From Paenibacillus sp. FSL H8-0548 (GTDB lineage Bacteria; Bacillota; Bacilli; Paenibacillales; Paenibacillaceae), in NCBI RefSeq assembly GCF_038630985.1, contig NZ_CP152049.1, forward strand, positions 5,104,501-5,168,500: a stretch of 64,000 nucleotides of DNA. The letters run 5' to 3'. The notes beneath the pieces were generated by a model that made no database searches, was not told the DNA's origin, and saw only the letters and a list, made by a program, of their open reading frames with translations. The position numbers were made by a program, and so were the translations under genes. Below, one piece after another: positions 52,853-61,962 of the stretch; the first letter of the stretch is position 1; every line of letters starts with the position of its first letter.

Positions 52853-53866
52853 TCATTTCTTCTGTAGCACTTCATTTTTCCATTTCGTTATTAAACGCTC
52901 ACGATTGCTTCCTGCCCAATTAAAGTCATAGGTTATAACATTTATGGATTGAAGTGAAATAGCTTCCTCTGGCGGTATAGCATCCTGATTTGTAAGCATC
53001 TGATAGTTGCCAACCTGCTTGCCGATTTCTTGAGCCTGCTTAGTCAGTGACCAATCGACGAATTTCCGGGCTTCTTCCATGTTCGGCCCATTCTTAATAA
53101 TTCCGACTCCGCCGATCTCATAGCCTGTCCCTTCCTTCGGAAACGAGATGACGATGTTTTGAAAGCCTTCCTTGTACAATTTAATGGCATCATGCGAAAA
53201 AGCAATTGCTGTTCCGACATCTCCCATGCCTGCGGCCCGTCCAGATGTGCTTCCGGAGCTCGTGTATACCGGACTTAATTGATTCAGCTTACGAAAATAG
53301 TCAAAGCCCTTCTCTTCCCCAAGCAGCTGTATGATCGTAGCAAGCACCGTATATCCTGTTCCGGATAAATTCGGTGAACCCATTGCGATCATTGTACGAT
53401 ATTCAGGCTTTAATAGATCCTCCCATGATTGCGGTACACTAAGCCCGGTCTGCTGAAGCCATGTCTTGTTAGAAATAAATGCTATCGAGCCAATATAAAT
53501 ACCCGTCCAGTAGCCTTCGGCATCCTTGTATTCCGGATCTATCATTCGTGCATTTATTGATTCATAGGGCTCAAGCAAGCCTTCCTGCTTAGCTTGAACG
53601 AAAGTATCCGCTGTTCCGCCAAACCAGACACTAGCGTTCGGATTATCCTTCTCCTTGCGTATGCGCTCCAGCACCTCTCCAGCAGACAATCTGGTGTAGG
53701 ATACTTTGATCCCCGTTTCCTTCTGAAACATTTCTATCGCTCTAATGGCATGATCCTCATACAAGCCTGCATAAATAACAAGACTTCCTGAAGATTTCAT
53801 GCTGCAAGAAGCTAGAAAGAGAGTAAGGATAGCAAGCAGCAACACACTTCGTATCATACGTATCAT
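52853..53866 (-). CDS. ABC transporter substrate-binding lipoprotein (FbpA/AfuA type), second copy
   Basis: 337 residues. The signal peptide ends in the lipobox LFLASCSMK. The type II periplasmic-binding fold contains LVIYAGLYEDHAIRAIEMFQ, VWFGGTADTF, DAEGYWTGIY and TSSGSTSGRAAGMGDVG. It is a paralogue of the protein at 56664-57728 (common motifs DHA-AI, GGxADTFVQA, GYWTG, PEEA/PEQA). It is the fourth and last gene of the ABC operon. The substrate could be iron, a phosphonate or a sugar phosphate; nothing in the sequence decides. Confidence 0.85.
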   Translation of the reverse strand: MIRMIRSVLLLAILTLFLASCSMKSSGSLVIYAGLYEDHAIRAIEMFQKETGIKVSYTRLSAGEVLERIRKEKDNPNASVWFGGTADTFVQAKQEGLLEPYESINARMIDPEYKDAEGYWTGIYIGSIAFISNKTWLQQTGLSVPQSWEDLLKPEYRTMIAMGSPNLSGTGYTVLATIIQLLGEEKGFDYFRKLNQLSPVYTSSGSTSGRAAGMGDVGTAIAFSHDAIKLYKEGFQNIVISFPKEGTGYEIGGVGIIKNGPNMEEARKFVDWSLTKQAQEIGKQVGNYQMLTNQDAIPPEEAISLQSINVITYDFNWAGSNRERLITKWKNEVLQKK

Positions 53867-53903
53867 TGCTTCCCCTCCCCCTCTTTCTTTATGGCCTTAT
53901 CAT

Positions 53904-54965
53904 TTAAATGACGTGCAAAGAATGTTCAGCGAATTGAAGAGATACACGTTCGCCTTCTTTGAAAACATTTTCTTGAACCGGATTATGCTCAGAAATTTGA
54001 ATGATCTGTCCGTCATATTCCACTTCATACTCCTGGGAACGACCCATAAATACACTTTTTTGCACGACTCCAATATGAGTTTGACCTCTTGTTAGCGATA
54101 CGGCCTCAGGACGAATAACGACAGTTACATGATCATTCACCTTAAAGCCGGTTCGGAACACCTTTAACACTCCAGATGCTGAGCTAACCAGTATATGATC
54201 CGATTCTACAGCCTTTACGACTCCATCAATGAAGTTTGCTGTGCCGATAAAGTCCGCTACAAACTTTGATTTAGGTCTTTGATAAATTTCCATCGGACTG
54301 CCATACTGCTCAATTTTCCCTTTATTCATAACGATAATTAAATCGCTCATGCTCATCGCTTCGCTTTGATCATGCGTTACATAAATGGCTGTAATGCCAA
54401 TTTGCTGCTGTATTCTGCGAATTTCATCCCTCATGACAACTCTAAGCTTTGCATCAAGATTGGACAAGGGCTCATCGAATAAAAGCACCCCAGGCTCCAT
54501 AACAAGCGCGCGTGCCAACGCAACACGCTGCTGCTGACCGCCAGACAGCTGAGACGGCATCCGCTCTTTATAATCCCCTAAGTTCATAATATCCAGCACA
54601 CCGTTAACCTTCGATAAAATCATATCTTTGGATAACTTTTTAATTCGAAGGCCATATGCAATATTATCAAAAATATTCATATGCGGGAATAACGCATAGG
54701 ATTGGAATACCATCGTGCAATCGCGCTGGTTAGGTGGAATATCATTTACTTTCTCATCACCAAAATAAATTTCTCCATCGGAAATTTCCTCAAAGCCTGC
54801 TACCATGCGGAGCGTTGTCGTTTTACCACAGCCAGAAGGACCGAGCAGCGTAACGAATTGACCAGCCTTTATTTCAAGATTGACATCCTCAACCGCATAT
54901 TTCGATTTACCTTGATCTGTGCCATATGATTTGCAAATGTTTTTTAAACTAACTGTTTTTGCCAT
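53904..54965 (-). CDS. ABC transporter ATP-binding protein (FbpC/PotA type)
   Basis: About 353 residues. Walker A is GPSGCGKTT, the Q-loop is VFQSYALFPHM, the signature is LSGGQQQRVALARA, Walker B is GVLLFDEPLSNLDA and the H-loop is VTHDQ. A C-terminal TOBE-type domain (about 240-350) follows. AGGAGG lies 6 nt before ATG 54965, and the gene overlaps the permease gene by 17 nt. It energises the permease encoded upstream. Confidence 0.93.
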   Translation of the reverse strand: MAKTVSLKNICKSYGTDQGKSKYAVEDVNLEIKAGQFVTLLGPSGCGKTTTLRMVAGFEEISDGEIYFGDEKVNDIPPNQRDCTMVFQSYALFPHMNIFDNIAYGLRIKKLSKDMILSKVNGVLDIMNLGDYKERMPSQLSGGQQQRVALARALVMEPGVLLFDEPLSNLDAKLRVVMRDEIRRIQQQIGITAIYVTHDQSEAMSMSDLIIVMNKGKIEQYGSPMEIYQRPKSKFVADFIGTANFIDGVVKAVESDHILVSSASGVLKVFRTGFKVNDHVTVVIRPEAVSLTRGQTHIGVVQKSVFMGRSQEYEVEYDGQIIQISEHNPVQENVFKEGERVSLQFAEHSLHVI

Positions 54966-56622
54966 ATTGTTTCCTCCTATTCGTTCCACTCAGCCAATTC
55001 ACCAACAAGTTCAACAATATTAGCGCGATCACCATAATAATGATAAGAATGGTACAGTAAGCACTGGCAGCGCCAATACGTCCGGCTTCAACTTGAGCCA
55101 TAATGGATGCTGTAATTAGGTTGTATTTAGCTGATATTAGAAAGATTACCGCGCTCATAGCTGTCATGCTTTTTACAAAGCTGTTCACTAGCCCGCTGAA
55201 AAAAGCAGATTTTATTAACGGCAATACCACACTTGTAAATACCTTCGTCTGGCCTGCCCCCAAATTAGTAGCCGCTTCTTCAATGCTCGGATCTATTTGC
55301 TGCAATGCGGCTACACCAGATCTTATCCCTACCGGCATTGCACGTACAACGAAAGCTGCGACGATAATGATACCAGTCCCCGTCAGTGCCAAAGGAGCTT
55401 TGTTAAAAGCAAGAATGTAGCCAATACCGATTACCGTACCTGGAACTGCGATAGACAGCATGCTTACGGCTTCGAGTGCCTTCTTGCCGACGAACTTTTT
55501 ACGAACGATTAAATAAGCAAATATCATACCTAGCAATCCAGCTATCGGAGTCGCAATTAAAGCAAGCATCAATGTGTCCTTAATCGCTTTCTCACCGAGG
55601 GTTAGAACATATTTATAGTGATCCAGCGTAAAGCTGTTGTTTATCCCCCAAAGCTTGATAAACGATCCTACTGGAACTAATGCATAGAAAGCAATAACGA
55701 CAACCGTAATGATCAAACAAATAACGAACAGAACATTTTTAATGGGCCCTGACTCGATCATGCGACGAGCACCCGTAGGTTTCCCCGTAACCGTTACATA
55801 GCTTTTTTTGCCGACCCAGAAGTTTTGCAAAATATAAATAATAATCGTAATCGTTAACAGAAGCATTGCGAGCGCTGCGCCTGCTTGCATATTATAACTT
55901 CCGACAGCTTGCAGATAGATTTCACGAGCAACCGTCGAATAGTTTCCTCCAATCGTCATCGGATTGCCGAAATCGGCAAGCGATTGGACGAAAACGAGCA
56001 GAAACGCATTGGCAATCCCCGGAATGGAGAGCGGAAGCGTGACAGAAACGAACGTTTTCCATTTGCCTGCGCCCATATTTTGACTCGCTTCTTCAAGCGA
56101 AGGGCTGATCGAACGTAGCAGTCCAGATAACGTAAGAAAGGCTATAGGAAAGAAAGATAACGTTTGAACAAGTACTAGACCGTGCAGACCATAAATGTTG
56201 GCATTTTCAAATCCGAATAAATGTTTCGTTATTAAACCTTGTTTGCCTAACAAAAGCATAGCGGATAGTGCGATTACAAATGGCGGTGAAATAACCGGCA
56301 GGATAGCAATGGCATTAAACAACCTTTTAAAAGGAACATTTACATAAGCAAAGGTATAAGCAAACATATAGGCAATTGCAGTAGACAACGTTGCAGAAAT
56401 CGTGGCTAATAGTAAAGAGTTAGTCAGGGAGCGAAATAGCCCCCCGCCTGACAACACCCTCTCATAGCCTTCCATCCCGAATTGCCCATCGTTCCCCGCA
56501 AAGCTTGATTTTAGTATTTGAAACAAAGGGAATACTATAAATACAACTAAACTGAGCGTGACCAACACGATTAAAATCGGCAGGAGCGGCTCGCGCTTGA
56601 ATCTTTTAAACATTGCGCTCAT
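54949..56622 (-). CDS. ABC transporter permease, fused double (FbpB type)
   Basis: 557 residues, about twelve TM helices in two homologous halves. Each half has an EAA motif: EEASQNMGAGKWKTFVSVTLPLSIPGI and EEAATNLGAGQTKVFTSVVLPLIKSAF. This single-chain double permease is characteristic of the Fbp/Afu family. It is co-transcribed between the first binding protein and the ATPase. Confidence 0.93.
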   Translation of the reverse strand: MSAMFKRFKREPLLPILIVLVTLSLVVFIVFPLFQILKSSFAGNDGQFGMEGYERVLSGGGLFRSLTNSLLLATISATLSTAIAYMFAYTFAYVNVPFKRLFNAIAILPVISPPFVIALSAMLLLGKQGLITKHLFGFENANIYGLHGLVLVQTLSFFPIAFLTLSGLLRSISPSLEEASQNMGAGKWKTFVSVTLPLSIPGIANAFLLVFVQSLADFGNPMTIGGNYSTVAREIYLQAVGSYNMQAGAALAMLLLTITIIIYILQNFWVGKKSYVTVTGKPTGARRMIESGPIKNVLFVICLIITVVVIAFYALVPVGSFIKLWGINNSFTLDHYKYVLTLGEKAIKDTLMLALIATPIAGLLGMIFAYLIVRKKFVGKKALEAVSMLSIAVPGTVIGIGYILAFNKAPLALTGTGIIIVAAFVVRAMPVGIRSGVAALQQIDPSIEEAATNLGAGQTKVFTSVVLPLIKSAFFSGLVNSFVKSMTAMSAVIFLISAKYNLITASIMAQVEAGRIGAASAYCTILIIIMVIALILLNLLVNWLSGTNRRKQYGKNS

Positions 56623-56663
56623 ACAAGCTCTCTCCCCTTTCAGGATGTTAAACTAGCTAATTA

Positions 56664-57728
56664 TTATTTGCTTACATCTGAATTCCATTTATCAATGATA
56701 CGTTGACGCTGCGAGCCAGCCTCTGCAATGTCATAATCGATGAGAGTGATTTTGCTCATGTCCACAGCTTGTTCAGGACCTACTGCATCGCGGTTCGTAA
56801 TATTTTGGAAGCTGCCCACTGTTTTACCGATTTCTTGTGCCGGAGGCGACAAAGCCCAGTCAACGAACGCTTTAGCAAGATCTTGGTTTTTCGAGTTTTT
56901 GATGATGCCAATCGAGCCTGTTTCATAACCCGTACCATCTTCAGGGAATGACATAACAAGATTATCGAAGCCTTCTTCTTGGTACTTGATAATGTCATGT
57001 GCGAACAAGATGCCTACGCCGGCTTCGCCCATGCCGACCATACGTCCAGGTGCCGCTCCGCTGGTTGTGTACTGCTGTACTTGGGGATGAAGCTGTTTCA
57101 AATAATCAAAGCCCCTCTCTTCATCGCCAAACGCTTTAAGAATACTGTAAATCGCTGTATACGCTGTTCCTGATGAGGCAGGAGAAGCCATTACAATTTC
57201 ACCTTTAAGCTTCGGATCAGTCAAATCAGACCATTTGGTTGGAGCTTCAAGCCCTTTCTTTGCCAAAAACTCTTTGTTGGATGCAAAAGCAACCGCCCCT
57301 ACATAAACGCCTGTCCAGTAACCATCTGGATCTTTATATTTGGCCTCAATTTTATCTGCTACAGGAGATACATAAGGCTCCAGCAGGTCTTCCGTTACAG
57401 CTTGTACAAAAGTATCGGCAGGGCCGCCGTACCAAACGCTTGCTTGGGGATTATCCTTTTCCGCACGTATTTTAGCTAAAATTTCACCAGCGGACATCCG
57501 AATCATTTCAGCTTGAATGCCTGTGTCTTTCGTAAATTGATCAATAGCTTTAACGGCATGATCCTCTTGGAATCCGATATAAACGGTCAGCTTTCCTTTT
57601 GGTTTCGAAGCTTCAGGCTGGCCTGTGCTGTTCGCAGCATTGCCTGCGTTCCCATTTGAACTACAACCTACGAACATTGTCGCTGCTAATGCAACTGTCG
57701 CTAATTTCCCAATCCAACTTTTCTTCAT
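56664..57728 (-). CDS. ABC transporter substrate-binding lipoprotein (FbpA/AfuA type), first copy
   Basis: 354 residues. The signal peptide ends in FVGCSSNG, a lipobox Cys. Binding-domain motifs are LTVYIGFQEDHAVKAIDQF, VWYGGPADTFVQA, GYWTGVYVGAVAF and TSGAAPGRMVGMGEAG. A Ser/Gly/Asn linker follows the lipid-anchor Cys. GGAGG precedes ATG 57728. It is the first gene of the operon and a paralogue of the fourth. An A/T-framed dyad at 57803-57825 lies upstream. Confidence 0.87.
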   Translation of the reverse strand: MKKSWIGKLATVALAATMFVGCSSNGNAGNAANSTGQPEASKPKGKLTVYIGFQEDHAVKAIDQFTKDTGIQAEMIRMSAGEILAKIRAEKDNPQASVWYGGPADTFVQAVTEDLLEPYVSPVADKIEAKYKDPDGYWTGVYVGAVAFASNKEFLAKKGLEAPTKWSDLTDPKLKGEIVMASPASSGTAYTAIYSILKAFGDEERGFDYLKQLHPQVQQYTTSGAAPGRMVGMGEAGVGILFAHDIIKYQEEGFDNLVMSFPEDGTGYETGSIGIIKNSKNQDLAKAFVDWALSPPAQEIGKTVGSFQNITNRDAVGPEQAVDMSKITLIDYDIAEAGSQRQRIIDKWNSDVSK

Positions 57729-57802
57729 TACTGACGACCTCCTCTATTTGTTTGAACAAGACCTATTATATTGGTTCCGCTTACAGTATTGGTAGATTAA
57801 CG

Positions 57803-57825
57803 TTTTGCCGTTTCGTTCGGCAAAA
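57803..57825. promoter_or_regulatory. Operator-like palindrome upstream of the ABC operon
   Basis: TTTTGCCG and CGGCAAAA with a 7-nt spacer, a perfect 8-bp inverted repeat about 75 bp upstream of the first binding-protein gene. A TATAAT (minus strand, near 57770) lies between it and the gene. The factor is unknown. Confidence 0.45.
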
Positions 57826-57896
57826 AAGTACACAATTGCGCAGACCGTAAACCCTTAATCTCGGCCACACCCAACGCTTAAGTGGACACAGCAAAA

Positions 57897-57918
57897 AAGG
57901 GCTCCAGAGGGAGCCCTT
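57897..57918 (-). terminator. Terminator of the PTS operon
   Basis: AAGGGCTCC/GGAGCCCTT with a 4-nt loop, then six T on the minus strand, about 20 nt past the UlaA-type stop. Confidence 0.85.
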
Positions 57919-57937
57919 TCAGGGGAATTAGCAGCAT

Positions 57938-59203
57938 CTAAAAAATCCAATTCAATAGATTGCTGACTATGATGCCGACAATAGAGAAGTCGCTATCTGC
58001 AAACGTCGTTCTTAAATAGCCCAAATTGGATAGTAAGGGGACAAGAAATACAGGCAGCAGCGTCAATATGAAGCCATGGATGAGCGATGCGGCAACTAGC
58101 CCTCTTTTTCCACCCATCTGATAAGCAATAACTCCAGCAGCTCCGCCAGAAAAAAAATTCGGAATGATTCCAGGTATAATAACGGTATATTGCAGCTGCA
58201 TCATCATCATCATAGCCGCAAATCCACCGGCAAAGCTAAGGAGAAAGCCTGTAACCGCTGCTACTGGAGCATAGCTATATAGCACCGGGCAATCCAAGGC
58301 GGGAATGGCACCTGGCACGATACGGTCAGCTATGCCCTTAAATGCAGGAACAATCTCAGAGAGCATCATGCGTACGCCTGCGAGCACGATAAAGCAGCCA
58401 CCAGCAAACCAAGTCGCTTGAATAACGGATACTATAATAAAATGCCGCCCTGCAAACATATTTTCAATGCTGCCTGCAGGAGAAAATATGCTAGCAATCA
58501 CAAAGAGGATGAAAGTAAAGCAGAAGATAACGACCATATGGTCTTGAAATAACACCGTCAGCTTCGTCTTCTTTAAAGGCTTCTCCTGCGGTTTCTTCGT
58601 TTTTAGGAGTGAGCCTACAAAACCTGCCACTAAATAACCGACGCTGTTAAAGTGTCCAATTGCAAATTGATCTCCCCCAATAACCTTTCTAACATAACGC
58701 TGCGATAACATGGGGGCGGCAGACATGCTTCCGGCCAAAATAATACCGCCGAAAAGCATCGTCTCCCATGTTTCCATCGAGCCCGATACCAGCAAGCCAG
58801 CAAGCAGTGCTGCCATAAACAGCATATGATGGCCGGATAAAAAAATATATTTAACTGGAGTGAATCTTGCAATTACCAAATGAACGATCATTCCTATGAG
58901 TAAAATAACGGCCATCTCTTTGCCATAGTTAATTTGCGTCATCGCAGCAATCGTTTCGTTATGCGGAATGATGCCAATAATTTGAAAGCTATTTTGAATA
59001 ACCGCAGATAAATTTGACAAGGAGGAGCCCGTCTCATTGGCTCCGATCTGCATGAGCTTAAAACCAATCATTGTTTTTATCGTTCCACTTAGCAGCTTTT
59101 GAACCGGATGCTTTTGCAGAGAAAGCCCGATAAAAGCAATTAATCCAAGCATGATTGCAGGCTCACCAAATAAGCCATTGTTAAACCACTGGGAGACGTT
59201 CAT
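57938..59203 (-). CDS. ulaA: PTS ascorbate-type EIIC (UlaA/SgaT family)
   Basis: About 421 residues, about ten TM helices, in the SgaT/UlaA transporter family that imports L-ascorbate as its phosphate. Motifs include GFKLMQIGA, IPHNETIAAM, the FAIGHFNSVGYLVAG region and GGFAAMMMMMQLQYTVIIPG. ATG 59203 has AGGTG 7 nt upstream. No ulaD/E/F genes are present, so the sugar is unproven. The order is regulator-EIIB-EIIC. Confidence 0.9.
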   Translation of the reverse strand: MNVSQWFNNGLFGEPAIMLGLIAFIGLSLQKHPVQKLLSGTIKTMIGFKLMQIGANETGSSLSNLSAVIQNSFQIIGIIPHNETIAAMTQINYGKEMAVILLIGMIVHLVIARFTPVKYIFLSGHHMLFMAALLAGLLVSGSMETWETMLFGGIILAGSMSAAPMLSQRYVRKVIGGDQFAIGHFNSVGYLVAGFVGSLLKTKKPQEKPLKKTKLTVLFQDHMVVIFCFTFILFVIASIFSPAGSIENMFAGRHFIIVSVIQATWFAGGCFIVLAGVRMMLSEIVPAFKGIADRIVPGAIPALDCPVLYSYAPVAAVTGFLLSFAGGFAAMMMMMQLQYTVIIPGIIPNFFSGGAAGVIAYQMGGKRGLVAASLIHGFILTLLPVFLVPLLSNLGYLRTTFADSDFSIVGIIVSNLLNWIF

Positions 59204-59214
59204 GTCCACTCACC

Positions 59215-59514
59215 TTATTCTGTCTCGGATAGCCATTGCTGAAAAACAACACTCTTCATCAATTCCTGCTTCACATACTGTCGATTCATAATATCATCTA
59301 ATCCAATAATTTCAACATCTCCTACATCCTCAATAGAATCCTTAATGAATGACGAGCAAACGATTAATTGTGGTTGATACGAATTTAAAGATGATAAATC
59401 TGTATGCACAATAGAAACATTAACATTTAGTTCGACAAGGATAGCTTCAATGTTAATTCTTATCATTAAGCTTGTACCAAGTCCACTATTGCAAGCAACT
59501 ATAATTTGTCTCAT
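59215..59514 (-). CDS. ulaB: PTS ascorbate-type EIIB
   Basis: 99 residues. The phosphocysteine is in IIVACNSGLGTSLMI (C8), the P-loop-like site of the lactose/ascorbate EIIB fold. It passes phosphate from EIIA to the sugar in EIIC. The start overlaps the regulator stop by 4 nt (ATGA), so they are coupled. Confidence 0.9.
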   Translation of the reverse strand: MRQIIVACNSGLGTSLMIRINIEAILVELNVNVSIVHTDLSSLNSYQPQLIVCSSFIKDSIEDVGDVEIIGLDDIMNRQYVKQELMKSVVFQQWLSETE

Positions 59515-61604
59515 TTACCCTCCATATTCTGTAACCGCTCCCATAAATCATTTGAATCGTTCGCCGTTTTTAAGTAGCTGATAAAGTTAGTATCACTCAG
59601 CACTTCTAGAAGCGTACTGAGTGCTGCAATATGCTTCTCCTTATCGACTGCAGCAAGGGTTATCATAAGCCATATCGGATGCTTAGAGGGACCAAATAAG
59701 ATAGGCTCGTTAAATGTAATCAGACTAAAGGCAGTTTGCGTTACATCCTCCGGCATATAGGCATGCGGAAAATAAATGCCCTGTTGAATAAGAAAAGAGT
59801 GCTTATTTAAATGGATCATATCGATAAGCTTCTGCTCATATTGCAGACCAGATGCTCCTCTTTCGATTAATAATTGACTCCCGAAACGAACGGCTGCTTC
59901 CCAGTCCATCGTTTGTAATTGCAATTGAATCGATGGTTTTGGCAATAACGAAGTCAATAAAAGTGCCGAATCCGTCTCATCCTCGCTGATGCTCCCGCCC
60001 TGATGCAGCAGCAACAGTTCCTCTAATAGCTTATTTCGGTTGGTGACAACCGCGTTACGCTCCACAATATTTATAATATCATTGACGGATTGTATAGCCG
60101 TTGCTGTTACCGTCTCTGCTCTGTACGTAATTCCAAAGAAGTTGGCAATGATTTGCTGATCCTTTACGGCGAGCAAAGGCGATACCTTTAACCATGGCAC
60201 AGCAATCGTATGACCGATATCAATAGTCGTCAGAACGGCATCCGTTTCTGAGGACGTCAATAATGTAGAGTCTTTATAGGAGCATGTTCTCACAATCTCT
60301 AATTGCGGAAAAATATAAGAGAGTCTCCGTTTTATGATCGCTGATGTACCAATGCCTGAACCACAAACAATAATGACTCGTTTATTGGCATGAGTTAAAT
60401 GCGGAGCAATCCCACTCGCCACATGCAGCATAATGTAGCCGATCTCGTTTTGGTCAAACGTAATGGATATGCTGCTCATCACATCGTTCACGACACGCTC
60501 TAATATTTTCATTAAAGAACCATATTGCTGCTGAAGCTGACCGAGAAGCGGATTTTTGGATTGAAGGTTAAACTTCGCACGGTAAACCGCGGGCTTCAAA
60601 TGAATCGACAATCCTTGAATGACTTGCTCCGCTAGCTGCAGCCTGTAGCCCGATTCCTTCTCCACTCTAATGATAATTTCTTTCGCCAGCTCAACGAACA
60701 ATGTATCCCTAGTCGGCAATTGCTGCTTTTGGGCGCCAAGAATATGCTGGGTGATATAACCAATTTCCGAATGCGGCAATTCGACTTGAAACTGCTGCTC
60801 GATCGCCGGAATGACATGCTGCTTGATTAAATGAAACATCTCTGTTCGTTCAAGCTCCTGCAATAGGCTCGAATCAATGTCGATGGAATGGTCATGCTTG
60901 ATACGTTCCATTGCCATAAGAATATGAAGCGTAACCGTTACATAGCCTGCATCCGCAAACTGCATCTTCATCAATTGCTCCAGCCTCTGAATAGCATCAA
61001 AAATCACTTTAACGTCATCAACTCTAAACCAAATATTTTCAGTTGATAACGGCTGCTCTTGACTATCCTTCCGATCAAACATGTAACGAAGAAGCTTGTC
61101 CTCCGTAATTTCAGCACGAAGAATTTCCAAGTAGGCGCTTCGCTTCGATTGCTCGCTTCCCGAAACCGATAAATCCCCCTTTTTCTTATTGAATTCCAGA
61201 TTACGCTGCACAAGCCATTCTTTAATATCTTGCAAATCAACTAAAAGCGTACTTTTGCTAATGCTGTAATCCGCCATAATCATATCCATGGTGACATGAA
61301 TTTCTTGCAGCAATAACTTTAATAGCAAAGTAACACGCTGCTTCGCATCCATGAAAACAGGCCTTTGGCGTATTTTATCCTCCAGCAATTGCATCTGCTC
61401 TGGTGCATGGTTAAGTCTTACGCCATTCGTACGATGCCGTTCAAGTACCACATCATGGCTTCGCAGCCAATCCTCCAGCTGGAGTAAATCATGACGTACT
61501 GTACGATCGGATATCCCATATTGATCAATAAGCTGATGAAACGATATATAATCGTCTGCTTCCATAAGCTGCTTAAGAATGCGCTGCTGCCTGCTTGTGA
61601 TCAT
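59511..61604 (-). CDS. PRD-containing transcription regulator with EIIB- and EIIA-like domains
   Basis: About 697 residues, BglG/MtlR/LicR type. The N terminus has HTH domains (MITSRQQRILKQLMEADDYISFHQL). Two PRDs (about 180-400) contain conserved His residues that PTS proteins phosphorylate. An EIIB-like domain follows, with VIIVCGSGIGTSAIIKR (about 405-495). The C-terminal EIIA domain (about 550-695) has the active His region IYFPHAYMPEDV. It is probably both the operon activator and the EIIA donor, since no separate EIIA gene is here. The start may be ATG 61604 (AGG 8 nt upstream) or 61610. Confidence 0.88.
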   Translation of the reverse strand: MITSRQQRILKQLMEADDYISFHQLIDQYGISDRTVRHDLLQLEDWLRSHDVVLERHRTNGVRLNHAPEQMQLLEDKIRQRPVFMDAKQRVTLLLKLLLQEIHVTMDMIMADYSISKSTLLVDLQDIKEWLVQRNLEFNKKKGDLSVSGSEQSKRSAYLEILRAEITEDKLLRYMFDRKDSQEQPLSTENIWFRVDDVKVIFDAIQRLEQLMKMQFADAGYVTVTLHILMAMERIKHDHSIDIDSSLLQELERTEMFHLIKQHVIPAIEQQFQVELPHSEIGYITQHILGAQKQQLPTRDTLFVELAKEIIIRVEKESGYRLQLAEQVIQGLSIHLKPAVYRAKFNLQSKNPLLGQLQQQYGSLMKILERVVNDVMSSISITFDQNEIGYIMLHVASGIAPHLTHANKRVIIVCGSGIGTSAIIKRRLSYIFPQLEIVRTCSYKDSTLLTSSETDAVLTTIDIGHTIAVPWLKVSPLLAVKDQQIIANFFGITYRAETVTATAIQSVNDIINIVERNAVVTNRNKLLEELLLLHQGGSISEDETDSALLLTSLLPKPSIQLQLQTMDWEAAVRFGSQLLIERGASGLQYEQKLIDMIHLNKHSFLIQQGIYFPHAYMPEDVTQTAFSLITFNEPILFGPSKHPIWLMITLAAVDKEKHIAALSTLLEVLSDTNFISYLKTANDSNDLWERLQNMEGK

Positions 61605-61645
61605 CTTCATCACCTTTTGTCATTTATGTCATTATGATAGCATAA

Positions 61646-61691
61646 AAGGCTCTCGACAAGCAGTAACTCATTACTGTTTGACGAAAGCCTT
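61646..61691 (-). terminator. Terminator of the ndh operon
   Basis: AAGGCTCTCG...CAGTAA pairs with TTACTG...CGAAAGCCTT across a CTCA loop, followed by a T-run on the minus strand. Confidence 0.7.
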
Positions 61692-61698
61692 ATACAAT

Positions 61699-61962
61699 TT
61701 AAATGTCTTCTTCCTCATCTTCGTCCAAGCCAAGACGCTTGGCTTCCAAATATTGCTGAGTAGCCCGGTCGCGTTCACGGCCTTTGTCCTTTAACCGTTC
61801 GATTGCCGGCTGAATGAGCAGGTCAACTTCCTTCTGCACCGTATAAGCCAAGTCGTAACGTGTTTGTGATTCAAGGAAGGAACCGACCTCCATCAAAGCG
61901 TTATAGCGATCCAGCTCATCTCTTGTCAGCAAGCCTCGAACTTGTACGCTGCAGTGTCTCAT
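61699..61962 (-). CDS. Conserved small protein of unknown function, acidic C terminus
   Basis: 87 residues. It has helical segments LLTRDELDRYNALMEVGSFLESQTRYDLAYTVQKEVD and ERLKDKGRERDRATQQYLEAKRLG, then a DEDEEEDI acidic tail; no TM or signal. AAAGGA lies 8-9 nt before ATG 61962, and the ATG overlaps the ndh TAA (TAATG), so it is co-translated with ndh. I do not recognise the family. Confidence 0.75.
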   Translation of the reverse strand: MRHCSVQVRGLLTRDELDRYNALMEVGSFLESQTRYDLAYTVQKEVDLLIQPAIERLKDKGRERDRATQQYLEAKRLGLDEDEEEDI

